Notes under the pieces: generated by a model
Databases searched by the model: none
What the model saw: only the letters and a program-made list of their open reading frames with translations
What the model was told of the DNA's origin: nothing
Part shown: one piece after another, positions 25,236 to 35,299 of the stretch
Layout: every line of letters starts with the position of its first letter
Position numbering within the stretch: the stretch's first letter is position 1
From: Nocardia cyriacigeorgica
Lineage (GTDB): Bacteria > Actinomycetota > Actinomycetes > Mycobacteriales > Mycobacteriaceae
Assembly: GCF_010868145.1 (NCBI RefSeq)
Contig: NZ_JAAGUY010000001.1
Coordinates: forward strand, 372,001 to 436,000
Length of the DNA: 64,000 nt
Direction: 5' to 3'
Translations under genes and position numbers: made by a program

Positions 25236-25251
25236 CGTACAGGAGTGTATG
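25236..25251. promoter_or_regulatory. Imperfect palindrome in the TetR/ADH intergenic region
   Basis: CGTACA-GGAG-TGTATG: arms match at 5 of 6 positions. On the minus strand it overlaps the TetR promoter zone and reads on into TGTACGAGATAGG, similar to TGTACGAGTTAGG at 23860. Confidence 0.5.
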
Positions 25252-25344
25252 GGTTAGCTCGGGAGATGGCGCGGCGATTCACCACACCCCGGCGGATCGG
25301 GCATGGCATCGTGGACGCCACCAGCATCGAGCGGGAGGCATGCG

Positions 25345-26385
25345 ATGAAGGCTCTGCAATACGCGACGGTCGGGGCAGAACCCGAGGTCCGCGAAGTCAC
25401 CACGCCGCAGCCGGGACCAGGCCAGATATTGCTGAAGGTCACCGCTGCCGGGGTGTGTCACTCCGACGACTTCGTCATGTCACTGCCTGCCGAGGCCATC
25501 GGATTCGAACTGCCGCTCACCCTCGGGCACGAGGGCGCCGGCACCGTCGCGGCAGTCGGGGCCGGTGTCACCGGGCTCGACATCGGCGACGCCGTCGTCG
25601 TCTACGGACCGTGGGGGTGCGGCACCTGCTGGCACTGCGCACAAGGCGCCGAGAACTACTGCTCGCGGGCAGCCGAACTGGGAATCTATCCACCGGGTCT
25701 CGGTGCGCCCGGCGCCATCGCCGAATACATGATCGTCGATTCGGCACGGCATCTCGTCCCGATCGGTGACCTCGATCCGGTCGCGACGGTGCCGCTCACC
25801 GACGCGGGCCTCACCCCGTACCACGCGATCAAACGGTCACTGCCCAAACTAGTTCCCGGATCATCGGCGGTGGTGATCGGCAGTGGGGGACTCGGACACG
25901 TCGCCATCCAACTGCTGCGGCACCTCTCACCCGCGCGAGTGATCGCCTTGGACGTCAACGACGACAAACTGGCCTTCGCCAAGTCGGTCGGCGCACACGA
26001 GGCCGTGCTCTCCGACGCCTCGGCCGCCGACAACGTCCGCAAGATCACCGGACCGAGTGGGGCGAGATTGGTGCTGGACTTCGTCGGCTACCAGCCGACC
26101 GTCGACACCGCCATGGCCGTGGCCGGCGTCGGTTCCGATGTGACGATCGTCGGACTCGGTGACGGAAAATCCGCCGCCAGAGTCGGATTCGGAATCAGCC
26201 CCTACGAGGCGACGGTTACCGCACCATACTGGGGCTCACGCAGCGAACTTATCGAACTCATCGACCTCGCCCACGATGGCGTCCTCGACATCGCCGTCGA
26301 ACGGTTCACCCTCGACGACGCCCCCGAAGCCTACCGGCGCCTCGCCGCGGGAACACTGCGCGGCCGCGCGGTCATCGTGCCCTGA
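25345..26385 (+). CDS. Zinc-dependent NAD(P) alcohol dehydrogenase (MDR)
   Basis: A 346-residue protein. The ATG at 25345 with GGGAGG upstream is chosen over an earlier in-frame ATG at 25303. Catalytic zinc ligands are visible: Cys in AAGVCHSDDFVM, His-Glu in LGHEGAGTVAAVG; the structural zinc lobe is GCGTCWHCAQGAENYC with four Cys. The Rossmann motif is VVIGSGGLGHVAIQLL. These features assign it to zinc alcohol dehydrogenases of the Adh/formaldehyde-type branch. The gene is divergent from the TetR at 24627 and probably repressed by it. A hairpin follows its stop. Aldehyde or alcohol range cannot be read from sequence. Confidence 0.93.
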   Translation: MKALQYATVGAEPEVREVTTPQPGPGQILLKVTAAGVCHSDDFVMSLPAEAIGFELPLTLGHEGAGTVAAVGAGVTGLDIGDAVVVYGPWGCGTCWHCAQGAENYCSRAAELGIYPPGLGAPGAIAEYMIVDSARHLVPIGDLDPVATVPLTDAGLTPYHAIKRSLPKLVPGSSAVVIGSGGLGHVAIQLLRHLSPARVIALDVNDDKLAFAKSVGAHEAVLSDASAADNVRKITGPSGARLVLDFVGYQPTVDTAMAVAGVGSDVTIVGLGDGKSAARVGFGISPYEATVTAPYWGSRSELIELIDLAHDGVLDIAVERFTLDDAPEAYRRLAAGTLRGRAVIVP

Positions 26386-26411
26386 GGTTTCGGCTATACC
26401 GGGTCGCTGAT

Positions 26412-26433
26412 GGCGTGCCGGAACAGGCACGCC
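26412..26433. terminator. Hairpin after the alcohol dehydrogenase gene
   Basis: GGCGTGCC, loop of 6, GGCACGCC: a perfect 8-bp stem 26 nt after the stop at 26385. Confidence 0.6.
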
Positions 26434-26479
26434 CCTCGTGTCAACCGCGCGAAGCGACACCCGCGCCGTGAGCGGGGGA

Positions 26480-26511
26480 GTCGGCGACCGGCCCGAGAGC
26501 CGGTCCCCGAC
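26480..26511. terminator. Terminator hairpin of katG
   Basis: GTCGG-C-GACCGGC pairs with GCCGGTC-C-CCGAC around a 6-nt loop, 12 of 13 positions. It lies 6 nt beyond the katG stop on the minus strand. Confidence 0.65.
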
Positions 26512-26517
26512 CCGCCA

Positions 26518-28782
<2,265 letters not shown>

Positions 28783-29229
28783 TCACCGGTGTGAGGGCAG
28801 GGGAGGAGGCGAAGGTGAACAATCAGGGCACACACCCCAATAGATGACCTCGGCCTCATCGAGCACGAAACCGTTGTCATCGGATGCGGTCAGACACGGC
28901 GCCTCGCCGACAGCGCACTCCACATCGGCGATCGCACCGCACGACCGGCACACGAGGTGATGATGGTTGTCACCCACCCGCGTCTCGTAACGCGCCACCA
29001 ACCCCATCGGCTGGATACGACGCAACAGACCCGCAGCCGTCAACGCACGCAACACGTCATAGACGGCCTGATGCGACACCGAACCGAGCATCTCGCGCAC
29101 CAGGCCGAGGATCGAATCGGTATCAGCATGCGGATGGCGATGCACCACGCTCAGTACAGCCACCCGCGCAGCCGTCACCCGCAGCGACGCCCCGCGAAGC
29201 ATCCGCTCGAAGTCCGAGGTGGTGGACAC
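28783..29229 (-). CDS. furA: Fur-family regulator FurA
   Basis: A 148-residue Fur protein read from the GTG at 29229 (VSTTSDFERMLRGASLRVTA). The winged helix contains SVSHQAVYDVLRALTAAGLL; the metal site HHHLVCRSCG and the C-terminal CPDC pair are present, as is the long conserved block VECAVGEAPCLTASDDNGF. FurA represses itself and katG and is relieved by peroxide or metal state. A -10 box CATACT lies 7 nt before the GTG, so the transcript is probably leaderless as reported for mycobacterial furA. An upstream extension of the frame to 29472 lies before the promoter and is not translated. Confidence 0.96.
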   Translation of the reverse strand: MSTTSDFERMLRGASLRVTAARVAVLSVVHRHPHADTDSILGLVREMLGSVSHQAVYDVLRALTAAGLLRRIQPMGLVARYETRVGDNHHHLVCRSCGAIADVECAVGEAPCLTASDDNGFVLDEAEVIYWGVCPDCSPSPPPLPSHR

Positions 29230-29236
29230 ATTCCGA

Positions 29237-29242
29237 AGTATG
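29237..29242 (-). promoter_or_regulatory. -10 box of furA-katG, leaderless
   Basis: CATACT on the minus strand, 7 nt before the GTG at 29229. The AT-rich stretch around 29231-29252 is the expected FurA binding region. No clear -35 is seen. Confidence 0.6.
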
Positions 29243-29324
29243 ACCCATTCAAGTCTCGACCGGGAGGGGTTCGCGAAACCCGATGCCCCTGCCCGCCGCG
29301 CCGCCCCGGAACCACCCTGCATGC

Positions 29325-30233
29325 TCAGCGACTCACCGCGATCTCCTGCTCCATCCGCGACAACTTCTCCGGATTGCGCACCGAATACAAACCCGTGATC
29401 AGCCCATCGTCGATCCGCAATGCCATCACACTGTCGAGCTCCCCATCCAGCCGCAAAATCAACGCCGGACACCCATTGACCTGCGCGATCTCGAACGACG
29501 CCGCAGCACCCACCCGATCCCAGGTCACGGCGAACAACCTGGCCACCGGCGTTGCCCCCACCACCGGCCGCGGCAACGCCTGCTTGACCCCGCCACCATC
29601 ACCGAGCAACACAACATCCGGCGCCAACATATCGAGCAACCCCTGCAGATCACCCGTCTCCACCGCACGCTGAAACGCCTCCAGCACACTGCGCGTCTCC
29701 GCAGGCGACACCACCCCGCGCGGACGGCGCGCAGCCACATGCTCACGGGCACGATGCGCGATCTGACGAACCGCCGCAGGACTCTTGTCCACCGCATCAG
29801 CGATCTCGTCATAGGCCAGCGCGAACACCTCACGCAACACGAACACCGCCCGCTCGGTCGGCGTCAACGTCTCCAACACCAGCAGCATCGCCATCGACAC
29901 ACTGTCGGCCAACTCCACATCCTCGGCCACATCCGGCGCGGTCAGCAACGGCTCCGGCAACCACGGACCCACATAGGACTCCCGGCGACGACCCAACGTA
30001 CGCAACCGCGACAACGCCTGCCTGGTGGTGATCCGCACCAAGAACGCCCGCTGATCCCGCACCGTGCCCAGGTCGACACCCGCCCACCGCAGCCACGTCT
30101 CCTGCAGCACGTCTTCGGCGTCGGCAGCCGAACCGAGCATTTCGTAGGCGACGGTGAACAGCAGGTTGCGGTGGGCCAGGAAGGTCTCGGTCGCCGCGTC
30201 GGGGCGGTCGCTACCCGGCGGTGTACTGGTCAT
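29325..30233 (-). CDS. ECF41-type sigma factor (SigJ-like) with SnoaL domain
   Basis: The ATG at 30233 (MTSTPPGSDRPDAATET) follows AGGAG with 6 nt spacing and gives 302 residues. Sigma region 2: LLFTVAYEMLGSAADAEDVL; the linker contains WLPEP (YVGPWLPEPLL), diagnostic for ECF41; region 4: LREVFALAYDEIADAVDKSP. The C-terminal NTF2/SnoaL domain has the family signatures GDGGGV and, near the end, NPEKL. In ECF41 factors this domain both activates and inhibits the sigma factor and replaces an anti-sigma factor. An ideal ECF41 promoter lies 43 nt upstream. The usual oxidoreductase/CMD partner gene is not beside it; it is followed by furA. Confidence 0.95.
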   Translation of the reverse strand: MTSTPPGSDRPDAATETFLAHRNLLFTVAYEMLGSAADAEDVLQETWLRWAGVDLGTVRDQRAFLVRITTRQALSRLRTLGRRRESYVGPWLPEPLLTAPDVAEDVELADSVSMAMLLVLETLTPTERAVFVLREVFALAYDEIADAVDKSPAAVRQIAHRAREHVAARRPRGVVSPAETRSVLEAFQRAVETGDLQGLLDMLAPDVVLLGDGGGVKQALPRPVVGATPVARLFAVTWDRVGAAASFEIAQVNGCPALILRLDGELDSVMALRIDDGLITGLYSVRNPEKLSRMEQEIAVSR

Positions 30234-30275
30234 GAGCGGCTCCTGCTTCTCATTCTCGACTGTGTCACCCCACAA

Positions 30276-30302
30276 GACGCTCGGGCCCGTCGATATGTGA
30301 CA
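30276..30302 (-). promoter_or_regulatory. ECF41-dependent promoter of the sigma gene
   Basis: Minus strand: TGTCACA (30302-30296), a 16-nt spacer, then CGTC (30279-30276). This equals the known ECF41 consensus TGTCACA-N16-CGTC in every base and in spacing, so the sigma factor most likely directs its own transcription. Confidence 0.85.
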
Positions 30303-30348
30303 CAGAGACCGCGACGCGGGGGAGCGCTCCATGAATCCGGGACATGAA

Positions 30349-30378
30349 GAGACCCGGCCATCAGTGAGGCCAGGTCTC
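30349..30378. terminator. Terminator hairpin of the 58-residue peptide gene
   Basis: GAGACC-C-GGCC pairs with GGCC-A-GGTCTC around an 8-nt loop. It lies 27 nt beyond the stop of the peptide gene at 30405. Confidence 0.55.
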
Positions 30379-30404
30379 GGGTTGACGCCCGTGAAGGGGC
30401 GGAC

Positions 30405-30581
30405 TCAGATGCAGAAGCTCACCGACACCGAGCCGAGCGGAATGTTGAGGCAGATAACCACCGGGCCGAGTGCGGGGGTCGTCTCGGGCGACGGCGCGGC
30501 TGATGCGGTGGGTGCGGCGATGGTACAAACGGACAGCGAGATCACAATTGCGGCGACCGCCGCGGCAGCCTTGGCAAGCAT
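30405..30581 (-). CDS. 58-residue secreted peptide
   Basis: ATG at 30581 with AAAGGA upstream, stop at 30405. The product opens MLAKAAAAVAAIVISLSVCT and IAAPTASA, a signal peptide with an AxA site at residues 26-28, leaving a mature peptide of about 30 residues that ends NIPLGSVSVSFCI with two cysteines (Cys44, Cys57). Similar short exported proteins with an N-x-P-L-G-S-V core recur in Nocardia in my memory, without known role. It is followed by a hairpin. The size makes it easy to miss in annotation. Confidence 0.75.
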   Translation of the reverse strand: MLAKAAAAVAAIVISLSVCTIAAPTASAAPSPETTPALGPVVICLNIPLGSVSVSFCI

Positions 30582-30784
30582 TTCAAGGGTCCTTTCTGAG
30601 ATGACAACGACAACAACCGGGGCTTGCTACGATCGTGCGCCGCCGCGACGGCGGAGACAAGGCCTGCCGGCACATTGCGCGGGTACCCGGTTGGCTCGGC
30701 GTTTCAGCGCGGCGACCGTCACGAGGGCGAAGAGTCGTCCGGGGAGGGTGGGTCTGATTCATCTGATGCAATACCCAGCCTTGT

Positions 30785-30812
30785 ACTTAACATAATGTTG
30801 ATTATCGGTAGT
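30785..30812 (-). other. Candidate chromosomal dif site (XerC/XerD)
   Basis: On the minus strand: XerC half ACTACCGATAA, central TCAACA, XerD half TTATGTTAAGT. The 11-6-11 layout is exact. The XerD half differs from E. coli dif TTATGTTAAAT by one base and the XerC half ends in the conserved ATAA. It lies in non-coding sequence that is more AT-rich than its surroundings. dif resolves chromosome dimers at the replication terminus. Confidence 0.7.
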
Positions 30813-31164
30813 TATACGGTGGCGCCGGAAGGGGCTGGGATCCGACGCGGCGAATGCGCCACATTTGCCGCCCCCGAGGTATCGGGGCGGCCCGATGTCT
30901 GAGCCCTTCTGAGCCTTGTGGACGCAACATTCGGTGCAGGGACGCACGGACTGCGCCAACGGTAGCCGCGCCAAAACGCCCTCATCGTTATGTCAGGTCG
31001 GCCCGGTGTCAGCTTCGGATTCGGGTCGTGTCACAGCCCCGCGGATGTCACACGACTTATCTGCGCCTCGATGCAGGGTTGCACACGCTGCCACCGCGGG
31101 CGAACGCACAGCCGTAGCCTCGATCCTCTGATACCTGCTTACGCCACCCGCGCCCACTCCCCTC
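30813..31164. other. No gene recognised between dif and palindrome
   Basis: Open frames exist on both strands, but none has a start signal or a motif. The sequence is non-coding as far as I can tell. Confidence 0.5.
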
Positions 31165-31225
31165 TCGCCCGGGCACCCTCCCGCAATACGTCACAGTGAC
31201 GTATTGCGGGAGGGTGCCCGGGCGA
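31165..31225. repeat. 61-bp perfect palindrome (30-bp arms, 1-nt centre)
   Basis: Positions 31165-31194 and 31196-31225 are exact reverse complements around A31195; the centre reads CGTCACAGTGACG. The cruciform/hairpin potential is far above ordinary terminators. It is 65 nt beyond the stop of the PucR gene, so it may terminate that gene, but there is no T tract and the arm length is unusual. Confidence 0.95.
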
Positions 31226-31289
31226 CGATGTGACGGCATTTTCGGAACGTGAACCCGACCCGTCCAACTAATACTTCGGCGCCGTACCA

Positions 31290-32522
31290 CTAACGCGTGT
31301 CTGCTGCGAGATCGGGCGCAATATCCAGCACCAACAGCGCCGCGGCGACGTGCGTGGGGTTGTCTTCCACCTTGACCACGGAGAGTTCGTTTGCGCGCGA
31401 GACTCGGCGCTCGACGGTATTCCGGTGGGCGTAGAGGTTGGCCGCCGCCCGAGTGGTGTTGAATCCGCACTGTACGTAGGTCAGCAGCGCCTGGCGTAAT
31501 GCTTCGTCGGCTTCGGCCAACGGACCGAGGGTCTTGGTGACGAACCGTTGCGCGCCGGCCCGGTCCTTGGTGAGGGTGTCGATGAGCTCGACGTCCGCGT
31601 ACGCCGTAAAGCGCCGGGCGGATCCGAGTCGGATAATCATTGCCTGGGCCGCGAGGGCGTCTTGGTGCGTGGACCTGAAGCCCTCGAGGCCGCGTCCAGG
31701 CCTGCCGACAGCTGCTCGAACGTCCTCGGGCTTCGATACGACTTTCTCGACGTGATGCAGGTCCGGGGCCGCTGCCCCGGATAGCCAGATCCAACGCGAC
31801 GTCGCGCTTGCCCGAGCGACGAGGGCGCTCCCCTCGCTCGACGCAGCGCGCACGGCCGCGACGACCTCGTCCAGGGCGCCGGCCTGCTGCGGATTGTCGG
31901 TCCACAAAACGAGTCCTACGTGCGAGCGCGACATCCGGTACCGCAGGCGCCCCTCCGCGAGGTCCTCGGTCACCCGCGCTCCACTGGCGATCATTTGGAT
32001 CAGTGCGATCGCGTCGGCGTCCGCGTTGCCCATCGCGGCCGCCAGGCTCGCCTCGCGCAAGGCTGTGACCGAGTCGAGGGCGTATTGCACCAACGACGTT
32101 CCCGACACGTCGAGGACAGCGACGAGGAGAGCAGGGTCTGTACAGTGCGCCACGCATTCTTCGAGCCAGCGGCGCCAGCCGATACCGAGTGCCGCCCGCC
32201 AGCCGCCGGCGAAGTCGGGCGCGATACCGCGAGAGACGAGATCGCTGATGTACGCGGCTATCCCCGGGCCGATATAGGGCTCCACCCTTTGCCCCGGATG
32301 CTGGATGTTCGAGGTGAGCCACTGGACGAGATCGGAGCGGTTGAGCAGCCGGTCCCCCTCCACCAGCGATGCATCCGGAAGCAGATCGGGACCGTATTGC
32401 ACCACGAGGGCTGCCCCCGCGATCGCTTCGGCCAAGGCGTCGGTGTCCTGTAGCAGACGCTGGCACACTGACCGGATCGCCTCAGCGACCTCGCGGTCGG
32501 GCAGGGGCCACAGTTGCTCCAT
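31290..32522 (-). CDS. PucR/CdaR-family transcriptional regulator
   Basis: A 410-residue protein. The C-terminal helix-turn-helix (HTH_30) is clear: ALRQALLTYVQCGFNTTRAA then ANLYAHRNTVERRVSRANEL. The middle contains a GGDEF-like sensory domain as in CdaR/PucR relatives (RMSRSHVGLVLWTDNPQQAG, SGAAAPDLHHVEK), and the N-terminal 150 residues form a helical domain without recognised motifs. PucR-type activators typically respond to catabolic substrates. It is on the same strand as and downstream of the hydrolase/BVMO operon, separated by 131 nt, and is a good candidate for the regulator that binds the tandem operators at 35173-35207. Confidence 0.88.
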   Translation of the reverse strand: MEQLWPLPDREVAEAIRSVCQRLLQDTDALAEAIAGAALVVQYGPDLLPDASLVEGDRLLNRSDLVQWLTSNIQHPGQRVEPYIGPGIAAYISDLVSRGIAPDFAGGWRAALGIGWRRWLEECVAHCTDPALLVAVLDVSGTSLVQYALDSVTALREASLAAAMGNADADAIALIQMIASGARVTEDLAEGRLRYRMSRSHVGLVLWTDNPQQAGALDEVVAAVRAASSEGSALVARASATSRWIWLSGAAAPDLHHVEKVVSKPEDVRAAVGRPGRGLEGFRSTHQDALAAQAMIIRLGSARRFTAYADVELIDTLTKDRAGAQRFVTKTLGPLAEADEALRQALLTYVQCGFNTTRAAANLYAHRNTVERRVSRANELSVVKVEDNPTHVAAALLVLDIAPDLAADTR

Positions 32523-32653
32523 ATCGACAGTCTTCCCTGAACCTGCGGGAACGGAGTGCCTTATGCCGAGGCTCGTTGCTCGGCGGTGGACAGGTGGCCG
32601 ATGTGTTCGGCGGCTCGCAGACCGGTCGCGATGGTGGCTTTCATGCAGCGGCC

Positions 32654-33565
32654 CTACGATATTTCGACATGGTTTCCGCCTCCGCTCACGCGGGCCGCGT
32701 GTTGCGAAATGTAGCGGGTGATGGGGTCGACCAGGGCTGCTGGAATGTGATGGCCCATGCCGGGAATGACCACGTGCTGGGCCGAGCGGATTGCGGCGAC
32801 CGTTGCGGTGCCGCCACTCGGGTTGACCATCAGGTCACGATCGCCGTTGATGACCAGCGTTGGGGCGACGATCCTGCGCACTTGGGCAGTGCGGTCTCCG
32901 GAGGACTGGATTGCCTGAATTTGGCGAGCCACGCCGGAGGCCTGGTCTCCCCGGCTGCGATCCCAACCGCGCGCCGCGATGGTGGCTTCCTCGGCGTCAT
33001 CGATGGGGTATGCCGTGCCCGCGATGTGCTTGGTCAATTGCAGGTGGTTGCGCACGGCTGCTGTTCTGTTCTTGGGTGGCGAAGCGACGAGCAGCCCCAT
33101 CGTCGACAGCGCCGGCTGGCCGACGTTGCTCGCCCCAGTGGTCGAATAGATGGACGTCAGGGACAGCACTCGCTGAGGTTCTGTCGCAGCGATCGTCTGA
33201 GCGATCATTCCACCCATCGATCGTCCGACCAGGTGAATCTGCGCGATCCGTAGATGGTCGAGCAAGCCGACACAGTCGCTCGCCATGTCCGACAGCGAGT
33301 AGGCGTCGCTGCGGGGGCGACCGATCACTTGACGCCACAGCGCGGGCGCCGGAGTAGCCGCGAACGTGGATTGACCAACGTCGCGGTTATCCATCACGAT
33401 GACCCGAAATCCTTGGGCGACTAAAGATTCGATGAACGAGTCGGTCCAGAAGGTGAGGTCCTCGCCTAGCCCGGCGATGAGCAGGATCGCGGGATCGGCT
33501 TTGTCACCGGAGTCGCGGAAGCAGATCGTCGTCATGGACGAGAGGGTGGCGTACTGGTCAGACAT
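32654..33565 (-). CDS. Alpha/beta hydrolase
   Basis: A 303-residue hydrolase. Nucleophile Ser116 is in LVGRSMGGM; the acid lies in INGDRDLM and the His in PGMGHHIPAAL. AGLGEDLTFW provides the oxyanion region. The start overlaps the end of the monooxygenase gene by 8 nt (ATGTCTGA), so translation is coupled. An esterase beside a Baeyer-Villiger monooxygenase is a classical pair: the ester or lactone formed by the monooxygenase is hydrolysed by this enzyme. Cytoplasmic; no signal peptide. Confidence 0.92.
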   Translation of the reverse strand: MSDQYATLSSMTTICFRDSGDKADPAILLIAGLGEDLTFWTDSFIESLVAQGFRVIVMDNRDVGQSTFAATPAPALWRQVIGRPRSDAYSLSDMASDCVGLLDHLRIAQIHLVGRSMGGMIAQTIAATEPQRVLSLTSIYSTTGASNVGQPALSTMGLLVASPPKNRTAAVRNHLQLTKHIAGTAYPIDDAEEATIAARGWDRSRGDQASGVARQIQAIQSSGDRTAQVRRIVAPTLVINGDRDLMVNPSGGTATVAAIRSAQHVVIPGMGHHIPAALVDPITRYISQHAARVSGGGNHVEIS

Positions 33566-35075
33566 GTGCCCGCTGCCTTTCGTTTCGGTGGATGCCGAAC
33601 TGGAGGTTCTCGTCGGCGACCGGACCGCGCAGTGCCTTGGCGTCCTCTTGGTATGACATCGCCATCCGCCACGGCGCCGTCGGCCCCTGTTTGGGCAGCA
33701 TTTTCGCGCCGCGCTTGGCGTAGCCGGACTCGAGGTCCATCACTGGCCTGCGGTCCATTCCCGGAAGCGGGATCGGGACCGCCCGGTCGTATCCGTGAGC
33801 ATCCATGTGCTTGACCAGGTCGATGAAGTAACGGCACATCAGGCTGATCTTCAGAGTCCACGACGATGTCGTGTACCCGATGGCCATCGCCCAGTTCGGG
33901 ATTCCGCTCAGCAGCATCCCGCGATAGGCGAAGGATTCTGCGATGTCGACCTTCTGCCCGTCGACCACGATCGGCATTCCGTCGAAGAGCCTCATGTTCA
34001 ACCCGGTCGCGGTCACGATGATGTCGGCTTCGAGTTCCTCGCCCGACTCGAGCACAATTCCGCGCTTGCTGAATCTCGCGATCGAGTCGGTGACGACGGA
34101 AGCGTTGCCGGAGCAGATCGCGTCGAAGAAGTCGCCATCAGGGGCCGCGCACAGCCGTTGGTCCCACGGGTTGTAGGGCGGGTTGAAGTGCTTGTCGACG
34201 TCGAATCCGTTGGGAAGCCGTTTGACGTTCTCGCGCCGGATCAACCACCGGCCTGTCTTCGGGAACGTCCGAAGACCCTTGACGATCGCCCGTTCGGTCC
34301 AGATGTTCTTGAACCTTGTCGCCGCATATCCGCGTGTGGCGCCGAGAATGTTCGTGAGCGCGACAGCGACTCTGTCGACGCGAGGAATCGGCATGATGTA
34401 GGTCGGAGTGCGTTGGAGCATGGTGACGTGTTGGGCCGCACCAGCGCCGGTCGACATCGCCGGTACCATCGTGACCGCGGTCGCGCCGCTGCCGATGATG
34501 ACGACCTTCTTGCCGCTGTAGTCGAGGTTCTCGGGCCAGTGCTGCGGATGAACCAGCAGACCTTCGAAATCGTCGCGGCCCGGAAACTCCGGGGAGAACC
34601 CGTGGTCGTACCGGTAGTAGCCGGTGGCCGCGAAAACCCACCCGGTGCGGATCGTCTTCGTGAGGGTCGAGCCGGTGACGGGGTCTGTCGCTTCGACAGT
34701 GAGGGTCCACTTCGAGTCCGCTGAGGACCATTCCGATCGCACGACTCGGTGACGGAACTGGATCAGACGCGCCAGGTTGTTCTCGTCGATCGTCTCCTGC
34801 AGGTACTCCCGGATCAGGTGCGCGTCCGCGATCGCCGACTCGTGGCGCCACGGCTTGAACTCGTATCCGAAGGTGTGCAGGTCGGAGTCGGAGCGGATTC
34901 CGGGGTAGCGGAAGAGATCCCACGTGCCGCCGATGTTGTCGCGGCCCTCCAGAACGATGAGGGACTTGTTCGGAAGCTTGCGGCTGAAATACGTTGCCGC
35001 ACCGATTCCCGAGATTCCCGCTCCGATGATGACGACGTCGAACTCCGCGACCCCGCTCAGTACCTCAGCTGTCAT
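33558..35075 (-). CDS. Baeyer-Villiger flavin monooxygenase (EthA-like)
   Basis: The ATG at 35075 follows GAGGAG and starts MTAEVLSGVAEFDVVIIGAG; 505 residues. FAD motif GAGISG at 18-23, then EGRDNIGGTWDLFRYPGIRS; the Baeyer-Villiger fingerprint F-x-G-x3-H-x3-W is FEGLLVHPQHW; NADPH motif VVIIGSGATAVTM; and the ATG motif VTATGLNM. It oxidises ketones to esters or lactones or oxygenates sulphur, using NADPH and O2. EthA of mycobacteria belongs to the same group. The frame extends upstream to 35156 across the symmetric promoter arm, but that extension has no initiation signal. It leads the operon with the alpha/beta hydrolase. Confidence 0.94.
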   Translation of the reverse strand: MTAEVLSGVAEFDVVIIGAGISGIGAATYFSRKLPNKSLIVLEGRDNIGGTWDLFRYPGIRSDSDLHTFGYEFKPWRHESAIADAHLIREYLQETIDENNLARLIQFRHRVVRSEWSSADSKWTLTVEATDPVTGSTLTKTIRTGWVFAATGYYRYDHGFSPEFPGRDDFEGLLVHPQHWPENLDYSGKKVVIIGSGATAVTMVPAMSTGAGAAQHVTMLQRTPTYIMPIPRVDRVAVALTNILGATRGYAATRFKNIWTERAIVKGLRTFPKTGRWLIRRENVKRLPNGFDVDKHFNPPYNPWDQRLCAAPDGDFFDAICSGNASVVTDSIARFSKRGIVLESGEELEADIIVTATGLNMRLFDGMPIVVDGQKVDIAESFAYRGMLLSGIPNWAMAIGYTTSSWTLKISLMCRYFIDLVKHMDAHGYDRAVPIPLPGMDRRPVMDLESGYAKRGAKMLPKQGPTAPWRMAMSYQEDAKALRGPVADENLQFGIHRNERQRAHV

Positions 35076-35172
35076 GGCTGCCAACTCCTCGTTCTTCCCG
35101 TCTTGATGGGTCCACTGTCGCCAATCCGAGACCTGGGTCACAACGACAGCGCGCACCTCCTTTCGGCCGATC

Positions 35173-35207
35173 GGGTGCAGCGTGCACCCGGGGGTGCATG
35201 TTGCACC
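35173..35207. promoter_or_regulatory. Tandem palindromic operators at the axis of a symmetric divergent promoter
   Basis: Four half sites in a row: GGGTGCA (35173-35179), GCG, TGCACCC (35183-35189), GG, GGGTGCA (35192-35198), TG(T), TGCACC (35202-35207). They form two adjacent palindromes whose common axis, about 35190, is also the axis of a much larger inverted repeat: GTGCGC followed by TGTCGTTGTGACC starts at 35225 on the plus strand and at 35156 on the minus strand. Confidence 0.85.
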
Positions 35208-35299
35208 GCCGGCGACTCGAACAGGTGCGCAGTGTCGTTGTGACCGCAGTCACTGGGTGGCGACAGTTGGGCCACCTGAATACGAAAGGGGCCAAGGCA

